This document shows positions 34,042-43,001 of a stretch of 64,000 nucleotides of DNA, in pieces (within the stretch, counting starts at the first letter, position 1; each line of letters opens with the position of its first letter). Location of the stretch: assembly GCF_001750725.1 (NCBI RefSeq), contig NZ_CP017279.1, forward strand, positions 1,054,001 to 1,118,000, in the 5' to 3' direction. The notes under the pieces were generated by a model, which worked only from the letters and a program-made list of their open reading frames with translations, made no database searches and was not told the origin of the DNA. The position numbers and the translations under genes were made by a program. The stretch is from Enterobacter ludwigii. Lineage in GTDB: Bacteria; Pseudomonadota; Gammaproteobacteria; Enterobacterales; Enterobacteriaceae.

Positions 34042-35949
34042 ATGCGGTTGTTTATTGCCGAAAAGCCGAGCCTGGCCCGTGCCATTGCCGATGTGCTGCC
34101 GAAGCCGCATCGCAAGGGCGACGGCTTTATCGAATGCGGTAACGGGCAGGTGGTCACCTGGTGTATCGGTCACCTGCTTGAGCAGGCGCAGCCGGATGTT
34201 TACGACAGCCGCTATGCCCGCTGGAACCTCAATGACCTACCCATCGTCCCTGATAAATGGCGCCTGCAGCCACGGCCTTCCGTCACCAAACAGCTCAACG
34301 TGATTAAACGTTTTTTGCATGACGCGACGGAAGTCATCCACGCGGGTGACCCGGACAGGGAAGGGCAACTGCTGGTGGATGAGGTGCTGGACTATCTGGA
34401 GCTGGCGCCGGAAAAACGCCAGCAGGTCCAGCGCTGCCTGATTAACGACCTCAATCCGCAGGCCGTGGAGCGGGCCATTTCACGTCTGCGCGCGAACAGC
34501 GAGTTTATTCCGCTGTGCGTTTCCGCGCTGGCCCGCGCTCGAGCGGACTGGCTTTACGGGATCAACATGACCCGCGCCTACACCATTCTGGGGCGTAATG
34601 CCGGTTATCAGGGCGTCCTCTCCGTCGGGCGTGTGCAAACGCCGGTGCTGGGGCTGGTGGTGCGTCGTGACGAAGAGATTGAGAATTTCGTCGCCAAAGA
34701 TTTCTTTGAGGTTAAAGCGCATATCGTCACGCCAAAAGACGAGCGCTTTACCGCCGTCTGGCAGCCAAGCGATGCCTGCGAATCGTATCAGGATGAAGAG
34801 GGGCGGTTGCTGCACCGTCCGCTGGCGGAGCACGTGGTCAACCGGATTACCGGTCAGCCTGCTATTGTCACCAGCTATAACGATAAACGGGAATCAGAAC
34901 CCGCGCCGCTGCCGTTCTCGCTTTCCGCGCTGCAGATTGAAGCGGCGAAACGCTTCGGTCTGAGCGCGCAGAACGTCCTTGATATCTGCCAGAAGCTCTA
35001 CGAAACCCACAAACTCATTACCTATCCGCGTTCTGACAGCCGGTATCTGCCGGAAGAGCACTTTGCCGGCCGTCACTCGGTGATGAACGCCATTGCCGTT
35101 CACGCGCCGGATCTGCTGCCGCAACCGGTTGTGAATCCGGACATTCATAACCGCTGCTGGGATGATAAAAAGGTGGATGCCCACCATGCGATTATCCCGA
35201 CGGCGCGCGCCAGCAACGTTAACCTCACGGAAAACGAAGCGAAGGTGTATAACCTGGTGGCTCGTCAGTATCTGATGCAGTTCTGCCCGGACGCCATGTT
35301 CCGCAAATGCGTGATTGAGCTGGAAATTGCCAAAGGGAAATTTATCGCCAAGGCGCGTTTCCTGGCGGAGGCTGGCTGGCGCACGCTGCTTGGCAACAAA
35401 GAGCGTGACGAAGAGAATGACGGCACGCCGCTGCCGGTGGTCGCCAAAGATGACGAGCTGCTGTGTGAGAAAGGCGAAGTGGTTGAACGCCAGACCCAAC
35501 CGCCGCGCCACTTCACCGATGCGACACTGCTCTCGGCAATGACCGGGATCGCCCGTTTTGTTCAGGATAAGGATCTGAAGAAGATCTTGCGTGCTACCGA
35601 CGGACTGGGCACAGAAGCGACCCGTGCGGGGATTATCGAGCTGCTGTTTAAGCGCGGTTTTCTGGAGAAAAAAGGGCGCTATATCCACTCGACTGAACCG
35701 GGGCGCGCATTGATCCACTCGCTGCCTGAGCTGGCCGCAAGGCCGGACATGACGGCACACTGGGAATCCGTGCTGACGCAAATCAGTGAAAAGCAGTGTC
35801 GCTATCAGGACTTTATGCAGCCGCTGGTGGAGACCTTGTACGAGCTGATTAACCAGGCGCGTAATACGCCGGTGAAGCAGTTCCGGGGGATGGTTGCACC
35901 GGGTGGTGCGCCGAAGAAACCGTTCAAAAAGAAAAAAAGCGCAGCCTGA
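34042..35949 (+). CDS. topB: TopB, DNA topoisomerase III
   Basis: The ATG at 34042 ([16 protein letters not shown], the Toprim start) gives 635 residues, against about 653 in E. coli. The Toprim metal motif is [12 protein letters not shown] and the catalytic tyrosine is Tyr328 in [12 protein letters not shown]. The shortening is all in the basic C-terminal tail, which here ends [12 protein letters not shown]. It is a type IA enzyme that decatenates DNA with RecQ. Translated right after selD. Confidence 0.96.
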   Translation: MRLFIAEKPSLARAIADVLPKPHRKGDGFIECGNGQVVTWCIGHLLEQAQPDVYDSRYARWNLNDLPIVPDKWRLQPRPSVTKQLNVIKRFLHDATEVIHAGDPDREGQLLVDEVLDYLELAPEKRQQVQRCLINDLNPQAVERAISRLRANSEFIPLCVSALARARADWLYGINMTRAYTILGRNAGYQGVLSVGRVQTPVLGLVVRRDEEIENFVAKDFFEVKAHIVTPKDERFTAVWQPSDACESYQDEEGRLLHRPLAEHVVNRITGQPAIVTSYNDKRESEPAPLPFSLSALQIEAAKRFGLSAQNVLDICQKLYETHKLITYPRSDSRYLPEEHFAGRHSVMNAIAVHAPDLLPQPVVNPDIHNRCWDDKKVDAHHAIIPTARASNVNLTENEAKVYNLVARQYLMQFCPDAMFRKCVIELEIAKGKFIAKARFLAEAGWRTLLGNKERDEENDGTPLPVVAKDDELLCEKGEVVERQTQPPRHFTDATLLSAMTGIARFVQDKDLKKILRATDGLGTEATRAGIIELLFKRGFLEKKGRYIHSTEPGRALIHSLPELAARPDMTAHWESVLTQISEKQCRYQDFMQPLVETLYELINQARNTPVKQFRGMVAPGGAPKKPFKKKKSAA

Positions 35950-35961
35950 TGTGCTTTCGGT

Positions 35962-35992
35962 TGTCGCCCTCTCCCGACGGGAAAGGGCGACA
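35962..35992. terminator. Hairpin between topB and gdhA
   Basis: TGTCGCCCT / AGGGCGACA around CTCCCGACGGGAA lies between the convergent genes. The stem is strong, the T-run weak. Confidence 0.55.
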
Positions 35993-35998
35993 GCGTGC

Positions 35999-37342
35999 TT
36001 AGATAACCCCTTGCCCCATCATCGCATCCGCGACCTTCACGAACCCGGCGATATTTGCGCCGCGCACGTAGTTGGTTTGCGATGCCTCACCGCCGTACTC
36101 GACGCAGGCGTGGTGAATATCCAGCATAATGTGGTGCAGACGCGCATCCACTTTCTCTGCCTTCCAGCCGAGGCGCGCGGCGTTTTGCGCCATCTCCAGG
36201 CCAGAGGTCGCCACGCCACCGGCGTTCGCGGCTTTGCCCGGCGCAAACAGCACGCCAGCCTCAAGGAACAGATCGGTCGCTTCGATGGTGGTTGGCATAT
36301 TCGCCCCTTCGGCCACGGCCTTCACGCCGTTGGTAATCAGGGTGCGTGCGGCCTCGGTATCCAGTTCGTTCTGGGTCGCACATGGCAGGGCGATATCGAC
36401 CGGCACGCCCCACGGTTGTTTGCCTTCGAGCCAGGTCAGACCAAATTCACGGGCATAATCCGCCAGACGGCCGTCGCGGCTGGCTTTAATGTCGCACAGG
36501 CGTGCCAGCTTCTCGGCCGTAAAACCGGCTTCATCCACCACGGTACCGCGTGAATCTGACGCGGTAACCACGCGGGCACCAAACTGCATTGCTTTCTCAA
36601 TGGCGTACTGGGCCACGTTACCGGAGCCGGACACCGCCACGCGCATACCTTCAAACCCTAAGCCGTGGCGCTTCAGCATCGCCTCGGTAAAATAGACCAG
36701 CCCGTAGCCGGTGGCTTCCGGACGGATCAGGCTGCCGCCAAAGGAGAGCCCTTTGCCCGTAAAGACACAGGCGCTGTTATTCGAAAGCTTTTTCATCATG
36801 CCGGCCATAAAGCCCACTTCACGCGCACCGACGCCGATATCGCCCGCCGGAACGTCAGTATCGGGACCAAGATGACGATAGAGTTCGGTCATCAGCGCCT
36901 GACAGAAACGCATCACTTCACCTTCGCTTTTGCCTTTCGGATCGAAATCACTGCCGCCTTTCCCGCCCCCCATGGGCAGGGTCGTAAGGGCGTTTTTAAA
37001 CGTCTGCTCAAAGCCGAGGAATTTTAAAATCGACAGATTCACGGAAGGGTGGAAACGCATCCCACCCTTAAACGGGCCGATGGCGGAATTAAACTGCACG
37101 CGCCACGCGCGGTTAACCTGGACCTGATTACGGTCATCTACCCAGGTCACGCGAAACTGGATCACGCGCTCCGGCTCCACGAGGCGCTCAAGCAGTGACA
37201 TCTGGCGATAGCGCGGGTTTTCTTCAAGGAACGGCCACAACGTGGTCATGACTTCACGTACGGCCTGCGCAAACTCACTTTGATGCGGGTCGCGCTGTTG
37301 AACATAAGAGAGGAAAGTTTCCAGAGAGCGTGTCTGATCCAT
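35999..37342 (-). CDS. gdhA: GdhA, NADP-dependent glutamate dehydrogenase
   Basis: The 447-residue enzyme has the E. coli length. The catalytic block is LTTLPMGGGKGGSDFDPKGK with the active lysines, followed by the dinucleotide-binding VAVSGSGNVAQYAIEKA. It aminates 2-oxoglutarate to glutamate with NADPH, the low-energy route of ammonia assimilation. It is transcribed alone, from the 228-bp interval shared with ynjH. K-12's ynjI, between topB and gdhA, is absent. Confidence 0.98.
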   Translation of the reverse strand: MDQTRSLETFLSYVQQRDPHQSEFAQAVREVMTTLWPFLEENPRYRQMSLLERLVEPERVIQFRVTWVDDRNQVQVNRAWRVQFNSAIGPFKGGMRFHPSVNLSILKFLGFEQTFKNALTTLPMGGGKGGSDFDPKGKSEGEVMRFCQALMTELYRHLGPDTDVPAGDIGVGAREVGFMAGMMKKLSNNSACVFTGKGLSFGGSLIRPEATGYGLVYFTEAMLKRHGLGFEGMRVAVSGSGNVAQYAIEKAMQFGARVVTASDSRGTVVDEAGFTAEKLARLCDIKASRDGRLADYAREFGLTWLEGKQPWGVPVDIALPCATQNELDTEAARTLITNGVKAVAEGANMPTTIEATDLFLEAGVLFAPGKAANAGGVATSGLEMAQNAARLGWKAEKVDARLHHIMLDIHHACVEYGGEASQTNYVRGANIAGFVKVADAMMGQGVI

Positions 37343-37570
37343 AGATATAAGAACCCCTTATATTATTTTATGTATATTGCTTATACGAATTGTGTTGTTT
37401 TTTTGACTATACCATCCGTACCGCTTTGTGAAGCAAGCAGAAATGCATGCCGAAAAGGAAATTAATCAGCGGGGCTTCGTCATAACCAAAAGCGATGACG
37501 AGATAAATTAAAGGTTCTGCGCCGGTTTACCGTTATAGTCTTTATCAGGGCACAACAGGAAGATAAGTCT

Positions 37571-37843
37571 ATGAACCGTTACGTGATAACCGCGTTATGT
37601 TTGATGTTTACCGCAGGCGCGCAGGCAGACCGCATTCGCCCGGATGTGGACGTGAATGTGCCGCCGGAGGTGTTCAGCTCCAGCGGCCAGCGAGCGCAGC
37701 CGTGTAACCAGTGCTGCATCTATCAGGATCAGAACTATTCGGAAGGGGCAGTGGTAAAAGCGGACGGCATTCTGTTGCAGTGCCAGCGTGATGAACGCAC
37801 CATTAGCACGAATCCGCTGGTCTGGCGTCGCGTAAAACAATAA
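37571..37843 (+). CDS. ynjH: YnjH, DUF1496 exported protein
   Basis: The 90-residue protein has a signal peptide (MNRYVITALCLMFTAGAQA) and a mature part with four cysteines, CNQCCIYQDQNYSEGAVVK and LLQCQRDE, typical of DUF1496. It is periplasmic; function is unknown. Its 3' end overlaps the 3' end of nudG on the other strand by 41 bp. Confidence 0.92.
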   Translation: MNRYVITALCLMFTAGAQADRIRPDVDVNVPPEVFSSSGQRAQPCNQCCIYQDQNYSEGAVVKADGILLQCQRDERTISTNPLVWRRVKQ

Positions 37844-38219
37844 ACGCCTCCAGCAGCGGGATGTCCGCAGGCGCTAAGTTGAAACCAAATGCGTCTTCGG
37901 GCGTACACCACACCAGCGCACTGTGGTAATGCGCCGTCAGCGCGCCGCTGAACGCCGGAACGTGCCAGGCGTGAAGGTTGATTAACCGCTGTGACACCTC
38001 ACGCTGATGGCTTGCCACATACTCACCTGGCTGCGCGTGGATGCCGAGCTCTTCGTGCAGCTCGCGGACAAGCGCCTCGGGCTGCGTCTCACCGGCTTCT
38101 ACTTTTCCGCCTGCGAATTCCCACATGCCCGGCTGGTCGGCATGAGCCGGGCGCTGGGCCAGTAAAATTTTGTTGTCTTTTTCGATGATTGCCGCAACGA
38201 CATCGACTGTTTTTAGCAT
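37803..38219 (-). CDS. nudG: NudG, Nudix pyrimidine nucleotide pyrophosphatase
   Basis: The ATG at 38219 gives 138 residues. The Nudix box is complete: GGKVEAGETQPEALVRELHE continuing into ELGI, with the metal-binding REL-x-EEL glutamates. E. coli NudG prefers 5-methyl-dCTP, CTP and oxidised nucleotides. The tail ARPADSC is a little longer than in E. coli because the convergent ynjH end is read through: the two genes overlap by 41 bp. Confidence 0.93.
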   Translation of the reverse strand: MLKTVDVVAAIIEKDNKILLAQRPAHADQPGMWEFAGGKVEAGETQPEALVRELHEELGIHAQPGEYVASHQREVSQRLINLHAWHVPAFSGALTAHYHSALVWCTPEDAFGFNLAPADIPLLEAFIVLRDARPADSC

Positions 38220-38294
38220 GGTCGTCAATACTTGTTAGCGAAAAACACCATATTATCGTGCCCTTTCTAAGAGTCCAGCCATCAGGAGAATCAG

Positions 38295-38864
38295 GTGAAA
38301 GAGACGTCCACCTGGGTAGATCCCATCGCCACCCTTCCGGTCAGCATAAAACCGATTGCCGCCATGCAGAAAAAACACTTTGGTGCCGTGCTTAACCCCA
38401 CGCGCTGGTGGGGAAGGATGCCACGTCTTTTCTGGCTGGTGGCATTGTTCGTCGGTTTTCTCGAACGTCGTCACGCGCGCCTGTCGCCGGTGCTCCGTTC
38501 GCTGTTAATGACCCGGGTATCGCAGCTTTGTCACTGCGCTTTTTGTATCGATGCCAACAGTTTGCGCCTGGCGGAGCGCTCGGGCGCATTGGATAAGGTT
38601 CATGCCGTCAACGCGTGGCGTGATTCCGCTCTTTTTAGCGAAGAGGAGCGTGCAGCGCTGGCCTATGCCGAGGCTGTCACCGCGACGCCGCCCCGTGTGA
38701 ATGACGAAGTAAAAAGTGAGATCAAACGCCATTTCAGCGAGGACGCGATCGCCGAAATGACGGCGCTGATTGCGTTTCAGAATCTCTCTGCACGCTTTAA
38801 TGCCGCGCTGGACATCCCGGCGCAGGGGTTATGTGCCACGTTTAAAGAGGATCCCCATGCTTGA
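38295..38864 (+). CDS. ynjA: YnjA, AhpD-like carboxymuconolactone decarboxylase family
   Basis: The 189-residue protein starts at GTG 38295 (CAGGAGAATCAG before it). The AhpD-type redox motif reads LCHCAFCIDANSLRLAE with a CxxC pair (CAFC) and downstream histidine-free helix, then LIAFQNLSARFNAALDIPAQ. A central hydrophobic stretch (LFWLVALFVGFLE) is family-typical. It may be a thiol-dependent peroxidase-related protein. In K-12 ynjA lies beside ydjZ and ynjB; here it is joined to ynjF with an 8-bp overlap. Confidence 0.9.
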   Translation: MKETSTWVDPIATLPVSIKPIAAMQKKHFGAVLNPTRWWGRMPRLFWLVALFVGFLERRHARLSPVLRSLLMTRVSQLCHCAFCIDANSLRLAERSGALDKVHAVNAWRDSALFSEEERAALAYAEAVTATPPRVNDEVKSEIKRHFSEDAIAEMTALIAFQNLSARFNAALDIPAQGLCATFKEDPHA

Positions 38865-39474
38865 TCGTCATCTGCACCCGCGGATTAAACCCACGCTCAA
38901 CCGACTGGTGTCAGTACTGGATAAGCCGGGGATCACGCCTGACGGATTAACCCTGACCGGGTTTGCCATAGGCGTTCTGGCCTTACCGTTTCTGGCCCTC
39001 GGCTGGTATCCGGCGGCGCTCGTCGCCATCGTGCTGAATCGCCTGCTGGATGGTCTGGACGGTGCGCTGGCGCGCCGGCGCGGGCTGACGGATGCGGGAG
39101 GATTTCTTGATATCGCCCTCGATTTTCTGTTTTACGCGCTGGTTCCCTTCGGATTCGCGCTGGCGGCCCCCGCAGAGAATGCGCTTGCCGCTGGCTGGCT
39201 GTTGTTTGCCTTTATCGGTACCGGGAGCAGTTTTCTGGCATTTGCCGCGCTGGCAGCGAAACACAACATCGACAACCCCGGCTACGCGCATAAGTCGTTT
39301 TACTATATTGGTGGGTTAACGGAGGGGACGGAGACGATCGCGCTGTTTGTGCTGTGCTGCCTCTTTCCGGCGCACTTCAGCGTGCTGGCGTGGATATTTG
39401 GCGCGTTGTGCTGGCTGACCACCACAACGCGCATCTGGAGCGGGTATGTGACGCTGAAGTCACTTACCCGTTAG
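38857..39474 (+). CDS. ynjF: YnjF, CDP-alcohol phosphatidyltransferase family
   Basis: The ATG at 38857 (AGAGGAT site) gives 205 residues. The family signature DG-x2-DG-x2-AR-x8-G-x3-D-x3-D is present in DGLDGALARRRGLTDAGGFL followed by DIALD. Several membrane helices surround it. Such enzymes transfer a phosphatidyl group from CDP-diacylglycerol to an alcohol; the substrate of YnjF is not known. It overlaps ynjA by 8 bp (translational coupling) and the convergent ynjE by 4 bp. Confidence 0.93.
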   Translation: MLDRHLHPRIKPTLNRLVSVLDKPGITPDGLTLTGFAIGVLALPFLALGWYPAALVAIVLNRLLDGLDGALARRRGLTDAGGFLDIALDFLFYALVPFGFALAAPAENALAAGWLLFAFIGTGSSFLAFAALAAKHNIDNPGYAHKSFYYIGGLTEGTETIALFVLCCLFPAHFSVLAWIFGALCWLTTTTRIWSGYVTLKSLTR

Positions 39475-40778
39475 CGTGAACTTTCTGGCCCACGTTTTCC
39501 GCTGGAGACGGGGTTCTGTGGATGACTGCTCCACTCGTACCAGCCGCCGTCATAGACGGCGACATTTTTCCAGCCCATCGCCCGTGCGTACATAAACGTC
39601 TCGGACGCACGCCAGCCGGTGCCGCAGTAAAACGCGACGTGCTGTTCCGGCAGGATGTTCCAGGTTTTCCACATGGCGGCGATGTCGTCAGCGCTGCGCA
39701 TGGTGCCATCCGGATTATGGAAATCTTCCATATGGGTGGCGTCGCTACCGGCATGACCCCAGCGGGCACCGGCAATTTCACCTTTTGGCTTGATGTAGCT
39801 GTAGCCGCTGGTTTCGCCGATGAACTCCGGCCAGGAACGAATGCTGACCAGCGACGCGTCCTGGCGATGCAGCATCCCGCGTGCTTGCGCCATATCCACC
39901 ATCAACTGCGGCTGGCCGGGGATCGGTGCACCAAAATCGGGGGCGGGCTTCACGTCTTTGGGCATTCCCCGTTCAACCGGAAGACCCGCGTCAGACCAGG
40001 CTTTCCAGCCGCCATCAAGAATGCGGACGTCCTTCACGCCCGCATACAGCATGATCTGCGCCACGCGGGCGGCGGCATATACGTCACGGCCATACAGAAT
40101 GACGGTCGTATCGTGACGGATCCCGTGCTTCGCCAGCATCGCTTTTAGCGTGTCGTCAGAAACTTTATTCCACAGCGGTTCGCTTTCCACTTCGTTGGTA
40201 TCAATGTAGCCGGCACCGGGAATATGGTTCAGCAGATAAAACTTCGGCGCGCCCCATGCGGCTTCAATGACTTTCCAGTCGCCCGTTGGCGCAGCAGTGA
40301 CGGGTTTACCCTGCTGAAGCCGGTGGATCCACTCCGGGTAGACGAGTTGTTCAAAGTGCGGCAAACGCTGCAGACGCTCAGGTACCTGCAGGGCATCGTT
40401 GAGCACGGAAATCTGGTGGTAGCCGGCTTTTTCCAGCCGCGTTTTGACCGCCTGATTATCGGCGTCGCGACCGTAGAGCGCGATCGTCATGGCCGGCGTA
40501 AGCTGGTGCTGTCTGGCCCAGACGGCAATCTGGTCATCGCTCATCGCGCCAAGCCAGGAGGCGGAAAGGTTAAGTGCGGCGGGCTCATGCCCGGAGGGCG
40601 CGCTCAGCGTTTGCGGCCAGCCGTTGTAAAACGCGCTGGCGCGGGTGTCGATCACCGCGCCGTGTTGTGCCTGAAGTTGAGACAGCGTCATGGCGTGCGG
40701 CATATCAGCAGCCAGAGAGGAAAATGAAGCGAGGCCGCACAGCATGGCCAGCGCGGTCAGTTGAGAAACACGTTTCAT
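39471..40778 (-). CDS. ynjE: YnjE, exported triple-rhodanese sulfurtransferase
   Basis: The ATG at 40778 gives 435 residues, as in E. coli. A signal peptide (MKRVSQLTALAMLCGLASF, then SSLAA) precedes three rhodanese domains; only the last is catalytic, with the cysteine in AFYCGTGWRASE. It is a periplasm-targeted thiosulfate sulfurtransferase in annotation, although its location is debated. It is the downstream gene of the xthA-ynjD strand, 73 bp after ynjD, so co-transcription is possible. Confidence 0.93.
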   Translation of the reverse strand: MKRVSQLTALAMLCGLASFSSLAADMPHAMTLSQLQAQHGAVIDTRASAFYNGWPQTLSAPSGHEPAALNLSASWLGAMSDDQIAVWARQHQLTPAMTIALYGRDADNQAVKTRLEKAGYHQISVLNDALQVPERLQRLPHFEQLVYPEWIHRLQQGKPVTAAPTGDWKVIEAAWGAPKFYLLNHIPGAGYIDTNEVESEPLWNKVSDDTLKAMLAKHGIRHDTTVILYGRDVYAAARVAQIMLYAGVKDVRILDGGWKAWSDAGLPVERGMPKDVKPAPDFGAPIPGQPQLMVDMAQARGMLHRQDASLVSIRSWPEFIGETSGYSYIKPKGEIAGARWGHAGSDATHMEDFHNPDGTMRSADDIAAMWKTWNILPEQHVAFYCGTGWRASETFMYARAMGWKNVAVYDGGWYEWSSHPQNPVSSGKRGPESSR

Positions 40779-40851
40779 CGAATAACCTGACGTCAGTAAA
40801 AGAGGGGGGCATTGTCGTCTCTCCTGAAAGGTAAAACATTGCGTTAGCACA

Positions 40852-41472
40852 TTATTGCCAGCGAGAAATCTCAATCACTTCGCCGCCCGGGGGCACGTCT
40901 TCGTCGTCATGCGTGACCAGAACCACCGGAATATTGCGTGCGCGGGTAGTGTCAAATACCCATGCCCGAAACGAAGCGCGTAACGCATTATCGAGACGGC
41001 TGAACGGTTCATCCAGCAGTAACGCCTGCGGCTCTGCAAGCAGGGCACGCAGCAGACTGACCCGGGCACGTTCTCCGCCGGAAAGGGTCGCCGGATCGCT
41101 GGCGTAATGCCCGGCAAGCCCGGCAGAACCGAGCGCCTGCTCGACCGCTTCCCGTCGTGCTCGTCCGACAATCCGTTCAGGTAATGCCAGCAGCAAATTT
41201 TGTCCGACGCTGAAATGGTCAAACAGCAGGGCATCCTGAAAGAGGATCCCCAACCCGCGGGCCTCCACGGGCAGTCCGTCGCAGCGACGTTCATCAAGCC
41301 ACAGTTCGCCCTGAGCCTGAAAGTCGTCTGGCAGTGCGCCCACTATCCAGGCAAAAAGGGTTGATTTTCCGCTGCCGGAAGGCCCCATCAGCGTGACTAT
41401 TTCGCCGCGTGGCACACAAAAATTGACCTCGCGGAAAAGCGGTTCAATGGTGAGATTGCTGACCTGCAGCAT
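40852..41472 (-). CDS. ynjD: YnjD, ABC transporter ATPase
   Basis: The 206-residue ATPase carries Walker A GPSGSGKST, signature LSGGERARVS, Walker B LLLDEP and the His switch LVTHDDEDV. It powers the YnjBC importer. Its ATG overlaps the ynjC stop by one base (TAATG), so translation is coupled. It is somewhat shorter than the E. coli protein (217). Confidence 0.94.
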   Translation of the reverse strand: MLQVSNLTIEPLFREVNFCVPRGEIVTLMGPSGSGKSTLFAWIVGALPDDFQAQGELWLDERRCDGLPVEARGLGILFQDALLFDHFSVGQNLLLALPERIVGRARREAVEQALGSAGLAGHYASDPATLSGGERARVSLLRALLAEPQALLLDEPFSRLDNALRASFRAWVFDTTRARNIPVVLVTHDDEDVPPGGEVIEISRWQ

Positions 41473-43001
41473 TAACGTAATCCTCGTCGGTAACGGCTTG
41501 CGAGCCGGGATAGCAGGGCGGCAAGGCCAAACACGCTCCCCGTGACCAACAGCAACCCCAGCGCCCGGTTAGCCAGAAGCGGAATGCTGCCTCCACTGCT
41601 GAGCGCCACGGTTTCAGTGGTCAGCGTCGCAAAACGGCCCGCGCCCAGCCAGAGGGTTGGCATGTATTGCGCCATGCTGACGGAAAACCCGGTCGCGAAA
41701 GCCAGCAGCGCCGGGCGTACCAGCAAGGGGCATTTCAGCCAGCAGAAGATTTTTCCCCGCCGCCAGCCGAGCGTTCTGGCGGTAAGGATCAGACGGGGAT
41801 CGATCCTCTGCCAGGCTGGCTGGAGGACCAGCAACATCCACGGTAAAACCCACAGCAGATGGCTCCACAGCACGGCGGCATAGTGCCCGTCGATACCCAG
41901 TCGCAACGCGATAACATATTGTCCAGTAACGAGGGGCAGCGCCGGCAGCGCCAGCGGCAACCACACCCACTGTGTGCCTCGCTGCGGTCCCCACTCAAGC
42001 CAGAGAACAATTACCCCCAGCGAAATCAGGCTGGCGAGCAGGCCAAAGGAGAGGCTGGCGCCAACCGCACCGATGTCGTCCCGCTGCGCCAGCATGAGCA
42101 GCACGACCGCGCAAAGCACCCCGCAGGCGGGCAGAAATCCGCTGAGCAGACGCGCTGGTGGCGCGATAAGCGACATTCGACGGCGTCCGCTCAGGTCCGG
42201 TAACGTGCGACGCCAGAGTCTCCATGCGCCGTAACCCAGTGCAGAAAGTGCGGCCAGCAGCAGAAGGAGAAGCAGGCACAGCAGCGTTCCCTTTGTCTGC
42301 TGCTGCGCATCGCCCTGACTGAGCCATTGCCACGCCAGTACGGCAAGCGTCGGGGGATTGCCGGGCCCGAGCACCATCGCCACGTCCACAACCGACAGGG
42401 ACCAGGCCAGCACCGCCAGCATCACCGCGCCAAGAGCCGGCGCGATCGTTGGAAGGATGAACCAGTTCAGCGCCTGAAAACGCCCGTAGCCGAAGGTATG
42501 CAGCACGACCTTTTGCTGCGCAAGGCGTTTTTCCGGCAGGACGGCGTAAAGGGCCCACAGCACAAACGCGCTCTCTTTTACCGCAAGCGTCAGCCCCAGC
42601 CCTGCACCGTATCGGTCAAGCGGTGGCGTACAGACGCTACACACCTGATACAACAGGCCCCCTTCGGCAAACAATAGTAAAGCGCTGGTGGCAAAGGCCA
42701 CATGAGGAACGGCGAGCAGCCACGGCAGCCGGCTGCTGAGCCGTCGCCAGCGCTCGCCCGGCCACAGGAGGGCCACGATCACCAGAGCGATAAACATCGA
42801 CCCCAGCGTCGCGATAAGCGTTGAGACCAGCGTGGCGATCGTTGCCTGTGGCAGCTGCGGGTCGTTAAGCAGCAACTGCCAGTTGTTCAGCGAGAATGCC
42901 GGGGCAAACAGTATGGCGGCGGTGGGTAGCAGCGGCAGATAGATGACCGCCATCGCCAGCCAGACGAGCCAGCTCAGCGGGTGCCGTAACGACGCAGCCA
43001 T
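41472..43001 (-). CDS. ynjC: YnjC, fused two-domain ABC permease
   Basis: The 509-residue protein has two permease halves in one chain, with about 12 membrane segments; each half carries an EAA-like cytoplasmic loop (around LAQQKVVLHTFGYGRFQAL and LILTARTLGWRRGKIFCWLK). It belongs to the YnjBCD transporter, distantly like thiamine and Fe3+ importers; the substrate is unknown. Its start overlaps the ynjB 3' end by 28 bp. Confidence 0.93.
   Translation of the reverse strand: MAASLRHPLSWLVWLAMAVIYLPLLPTAAILFAPAFSLNNWQLLLNDPQLPQATIATLVSTLIATLGSMFIALVIVALLWPGERWRRLSSRLPWLLAVPHVAFATSALLLFAEGGLLYQVCSVCTPPLDRYGAGLGLTLAVKESAFVLWALYAVLPEKRLAQQKVVLHTFGYGRFQALNWFILPTIAPALGAVMLAVLAWSLSVVDVAMVLGPGNPPTLAVLAWQWLSQGDAQQQTKGTLLCLLLLLLLAALSALGYGAWRLWRRTLPDLSGRRRMSLIAPPARLLSGFLPACGVLCAVVLLMLAQRDDIGAVGASLSFGLLASLISLGVIVLWLEWGPQRGTQWVWLPLALPALPLVTGQYVIALRLGIDGHYAAVLWSHLLWVLPWMLLVLQPAWQRIDPRLILTARTLGWRRGKIFCWLKCPLLVRPALLAFATGFSVSMAQYMPTLWLGAGRFATLTTETVALSSGGSIPLLANRALGLLLVTGSVFGLAALLSRLASRYRRGLR

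Noticed and set aside
33015-34157. 380-codon open frame antisense to selD and the start of topB
   Set aside because: The opposite strand holds two unmistakable genes; the frame is a by-product of GC-rich third positions with no ribosome site.
34894-35781. 295-codon open frame antisense to topB
   Set aside because: It lies wholly within topB, lacks a start signal and has a composition typical of a shadow frame.
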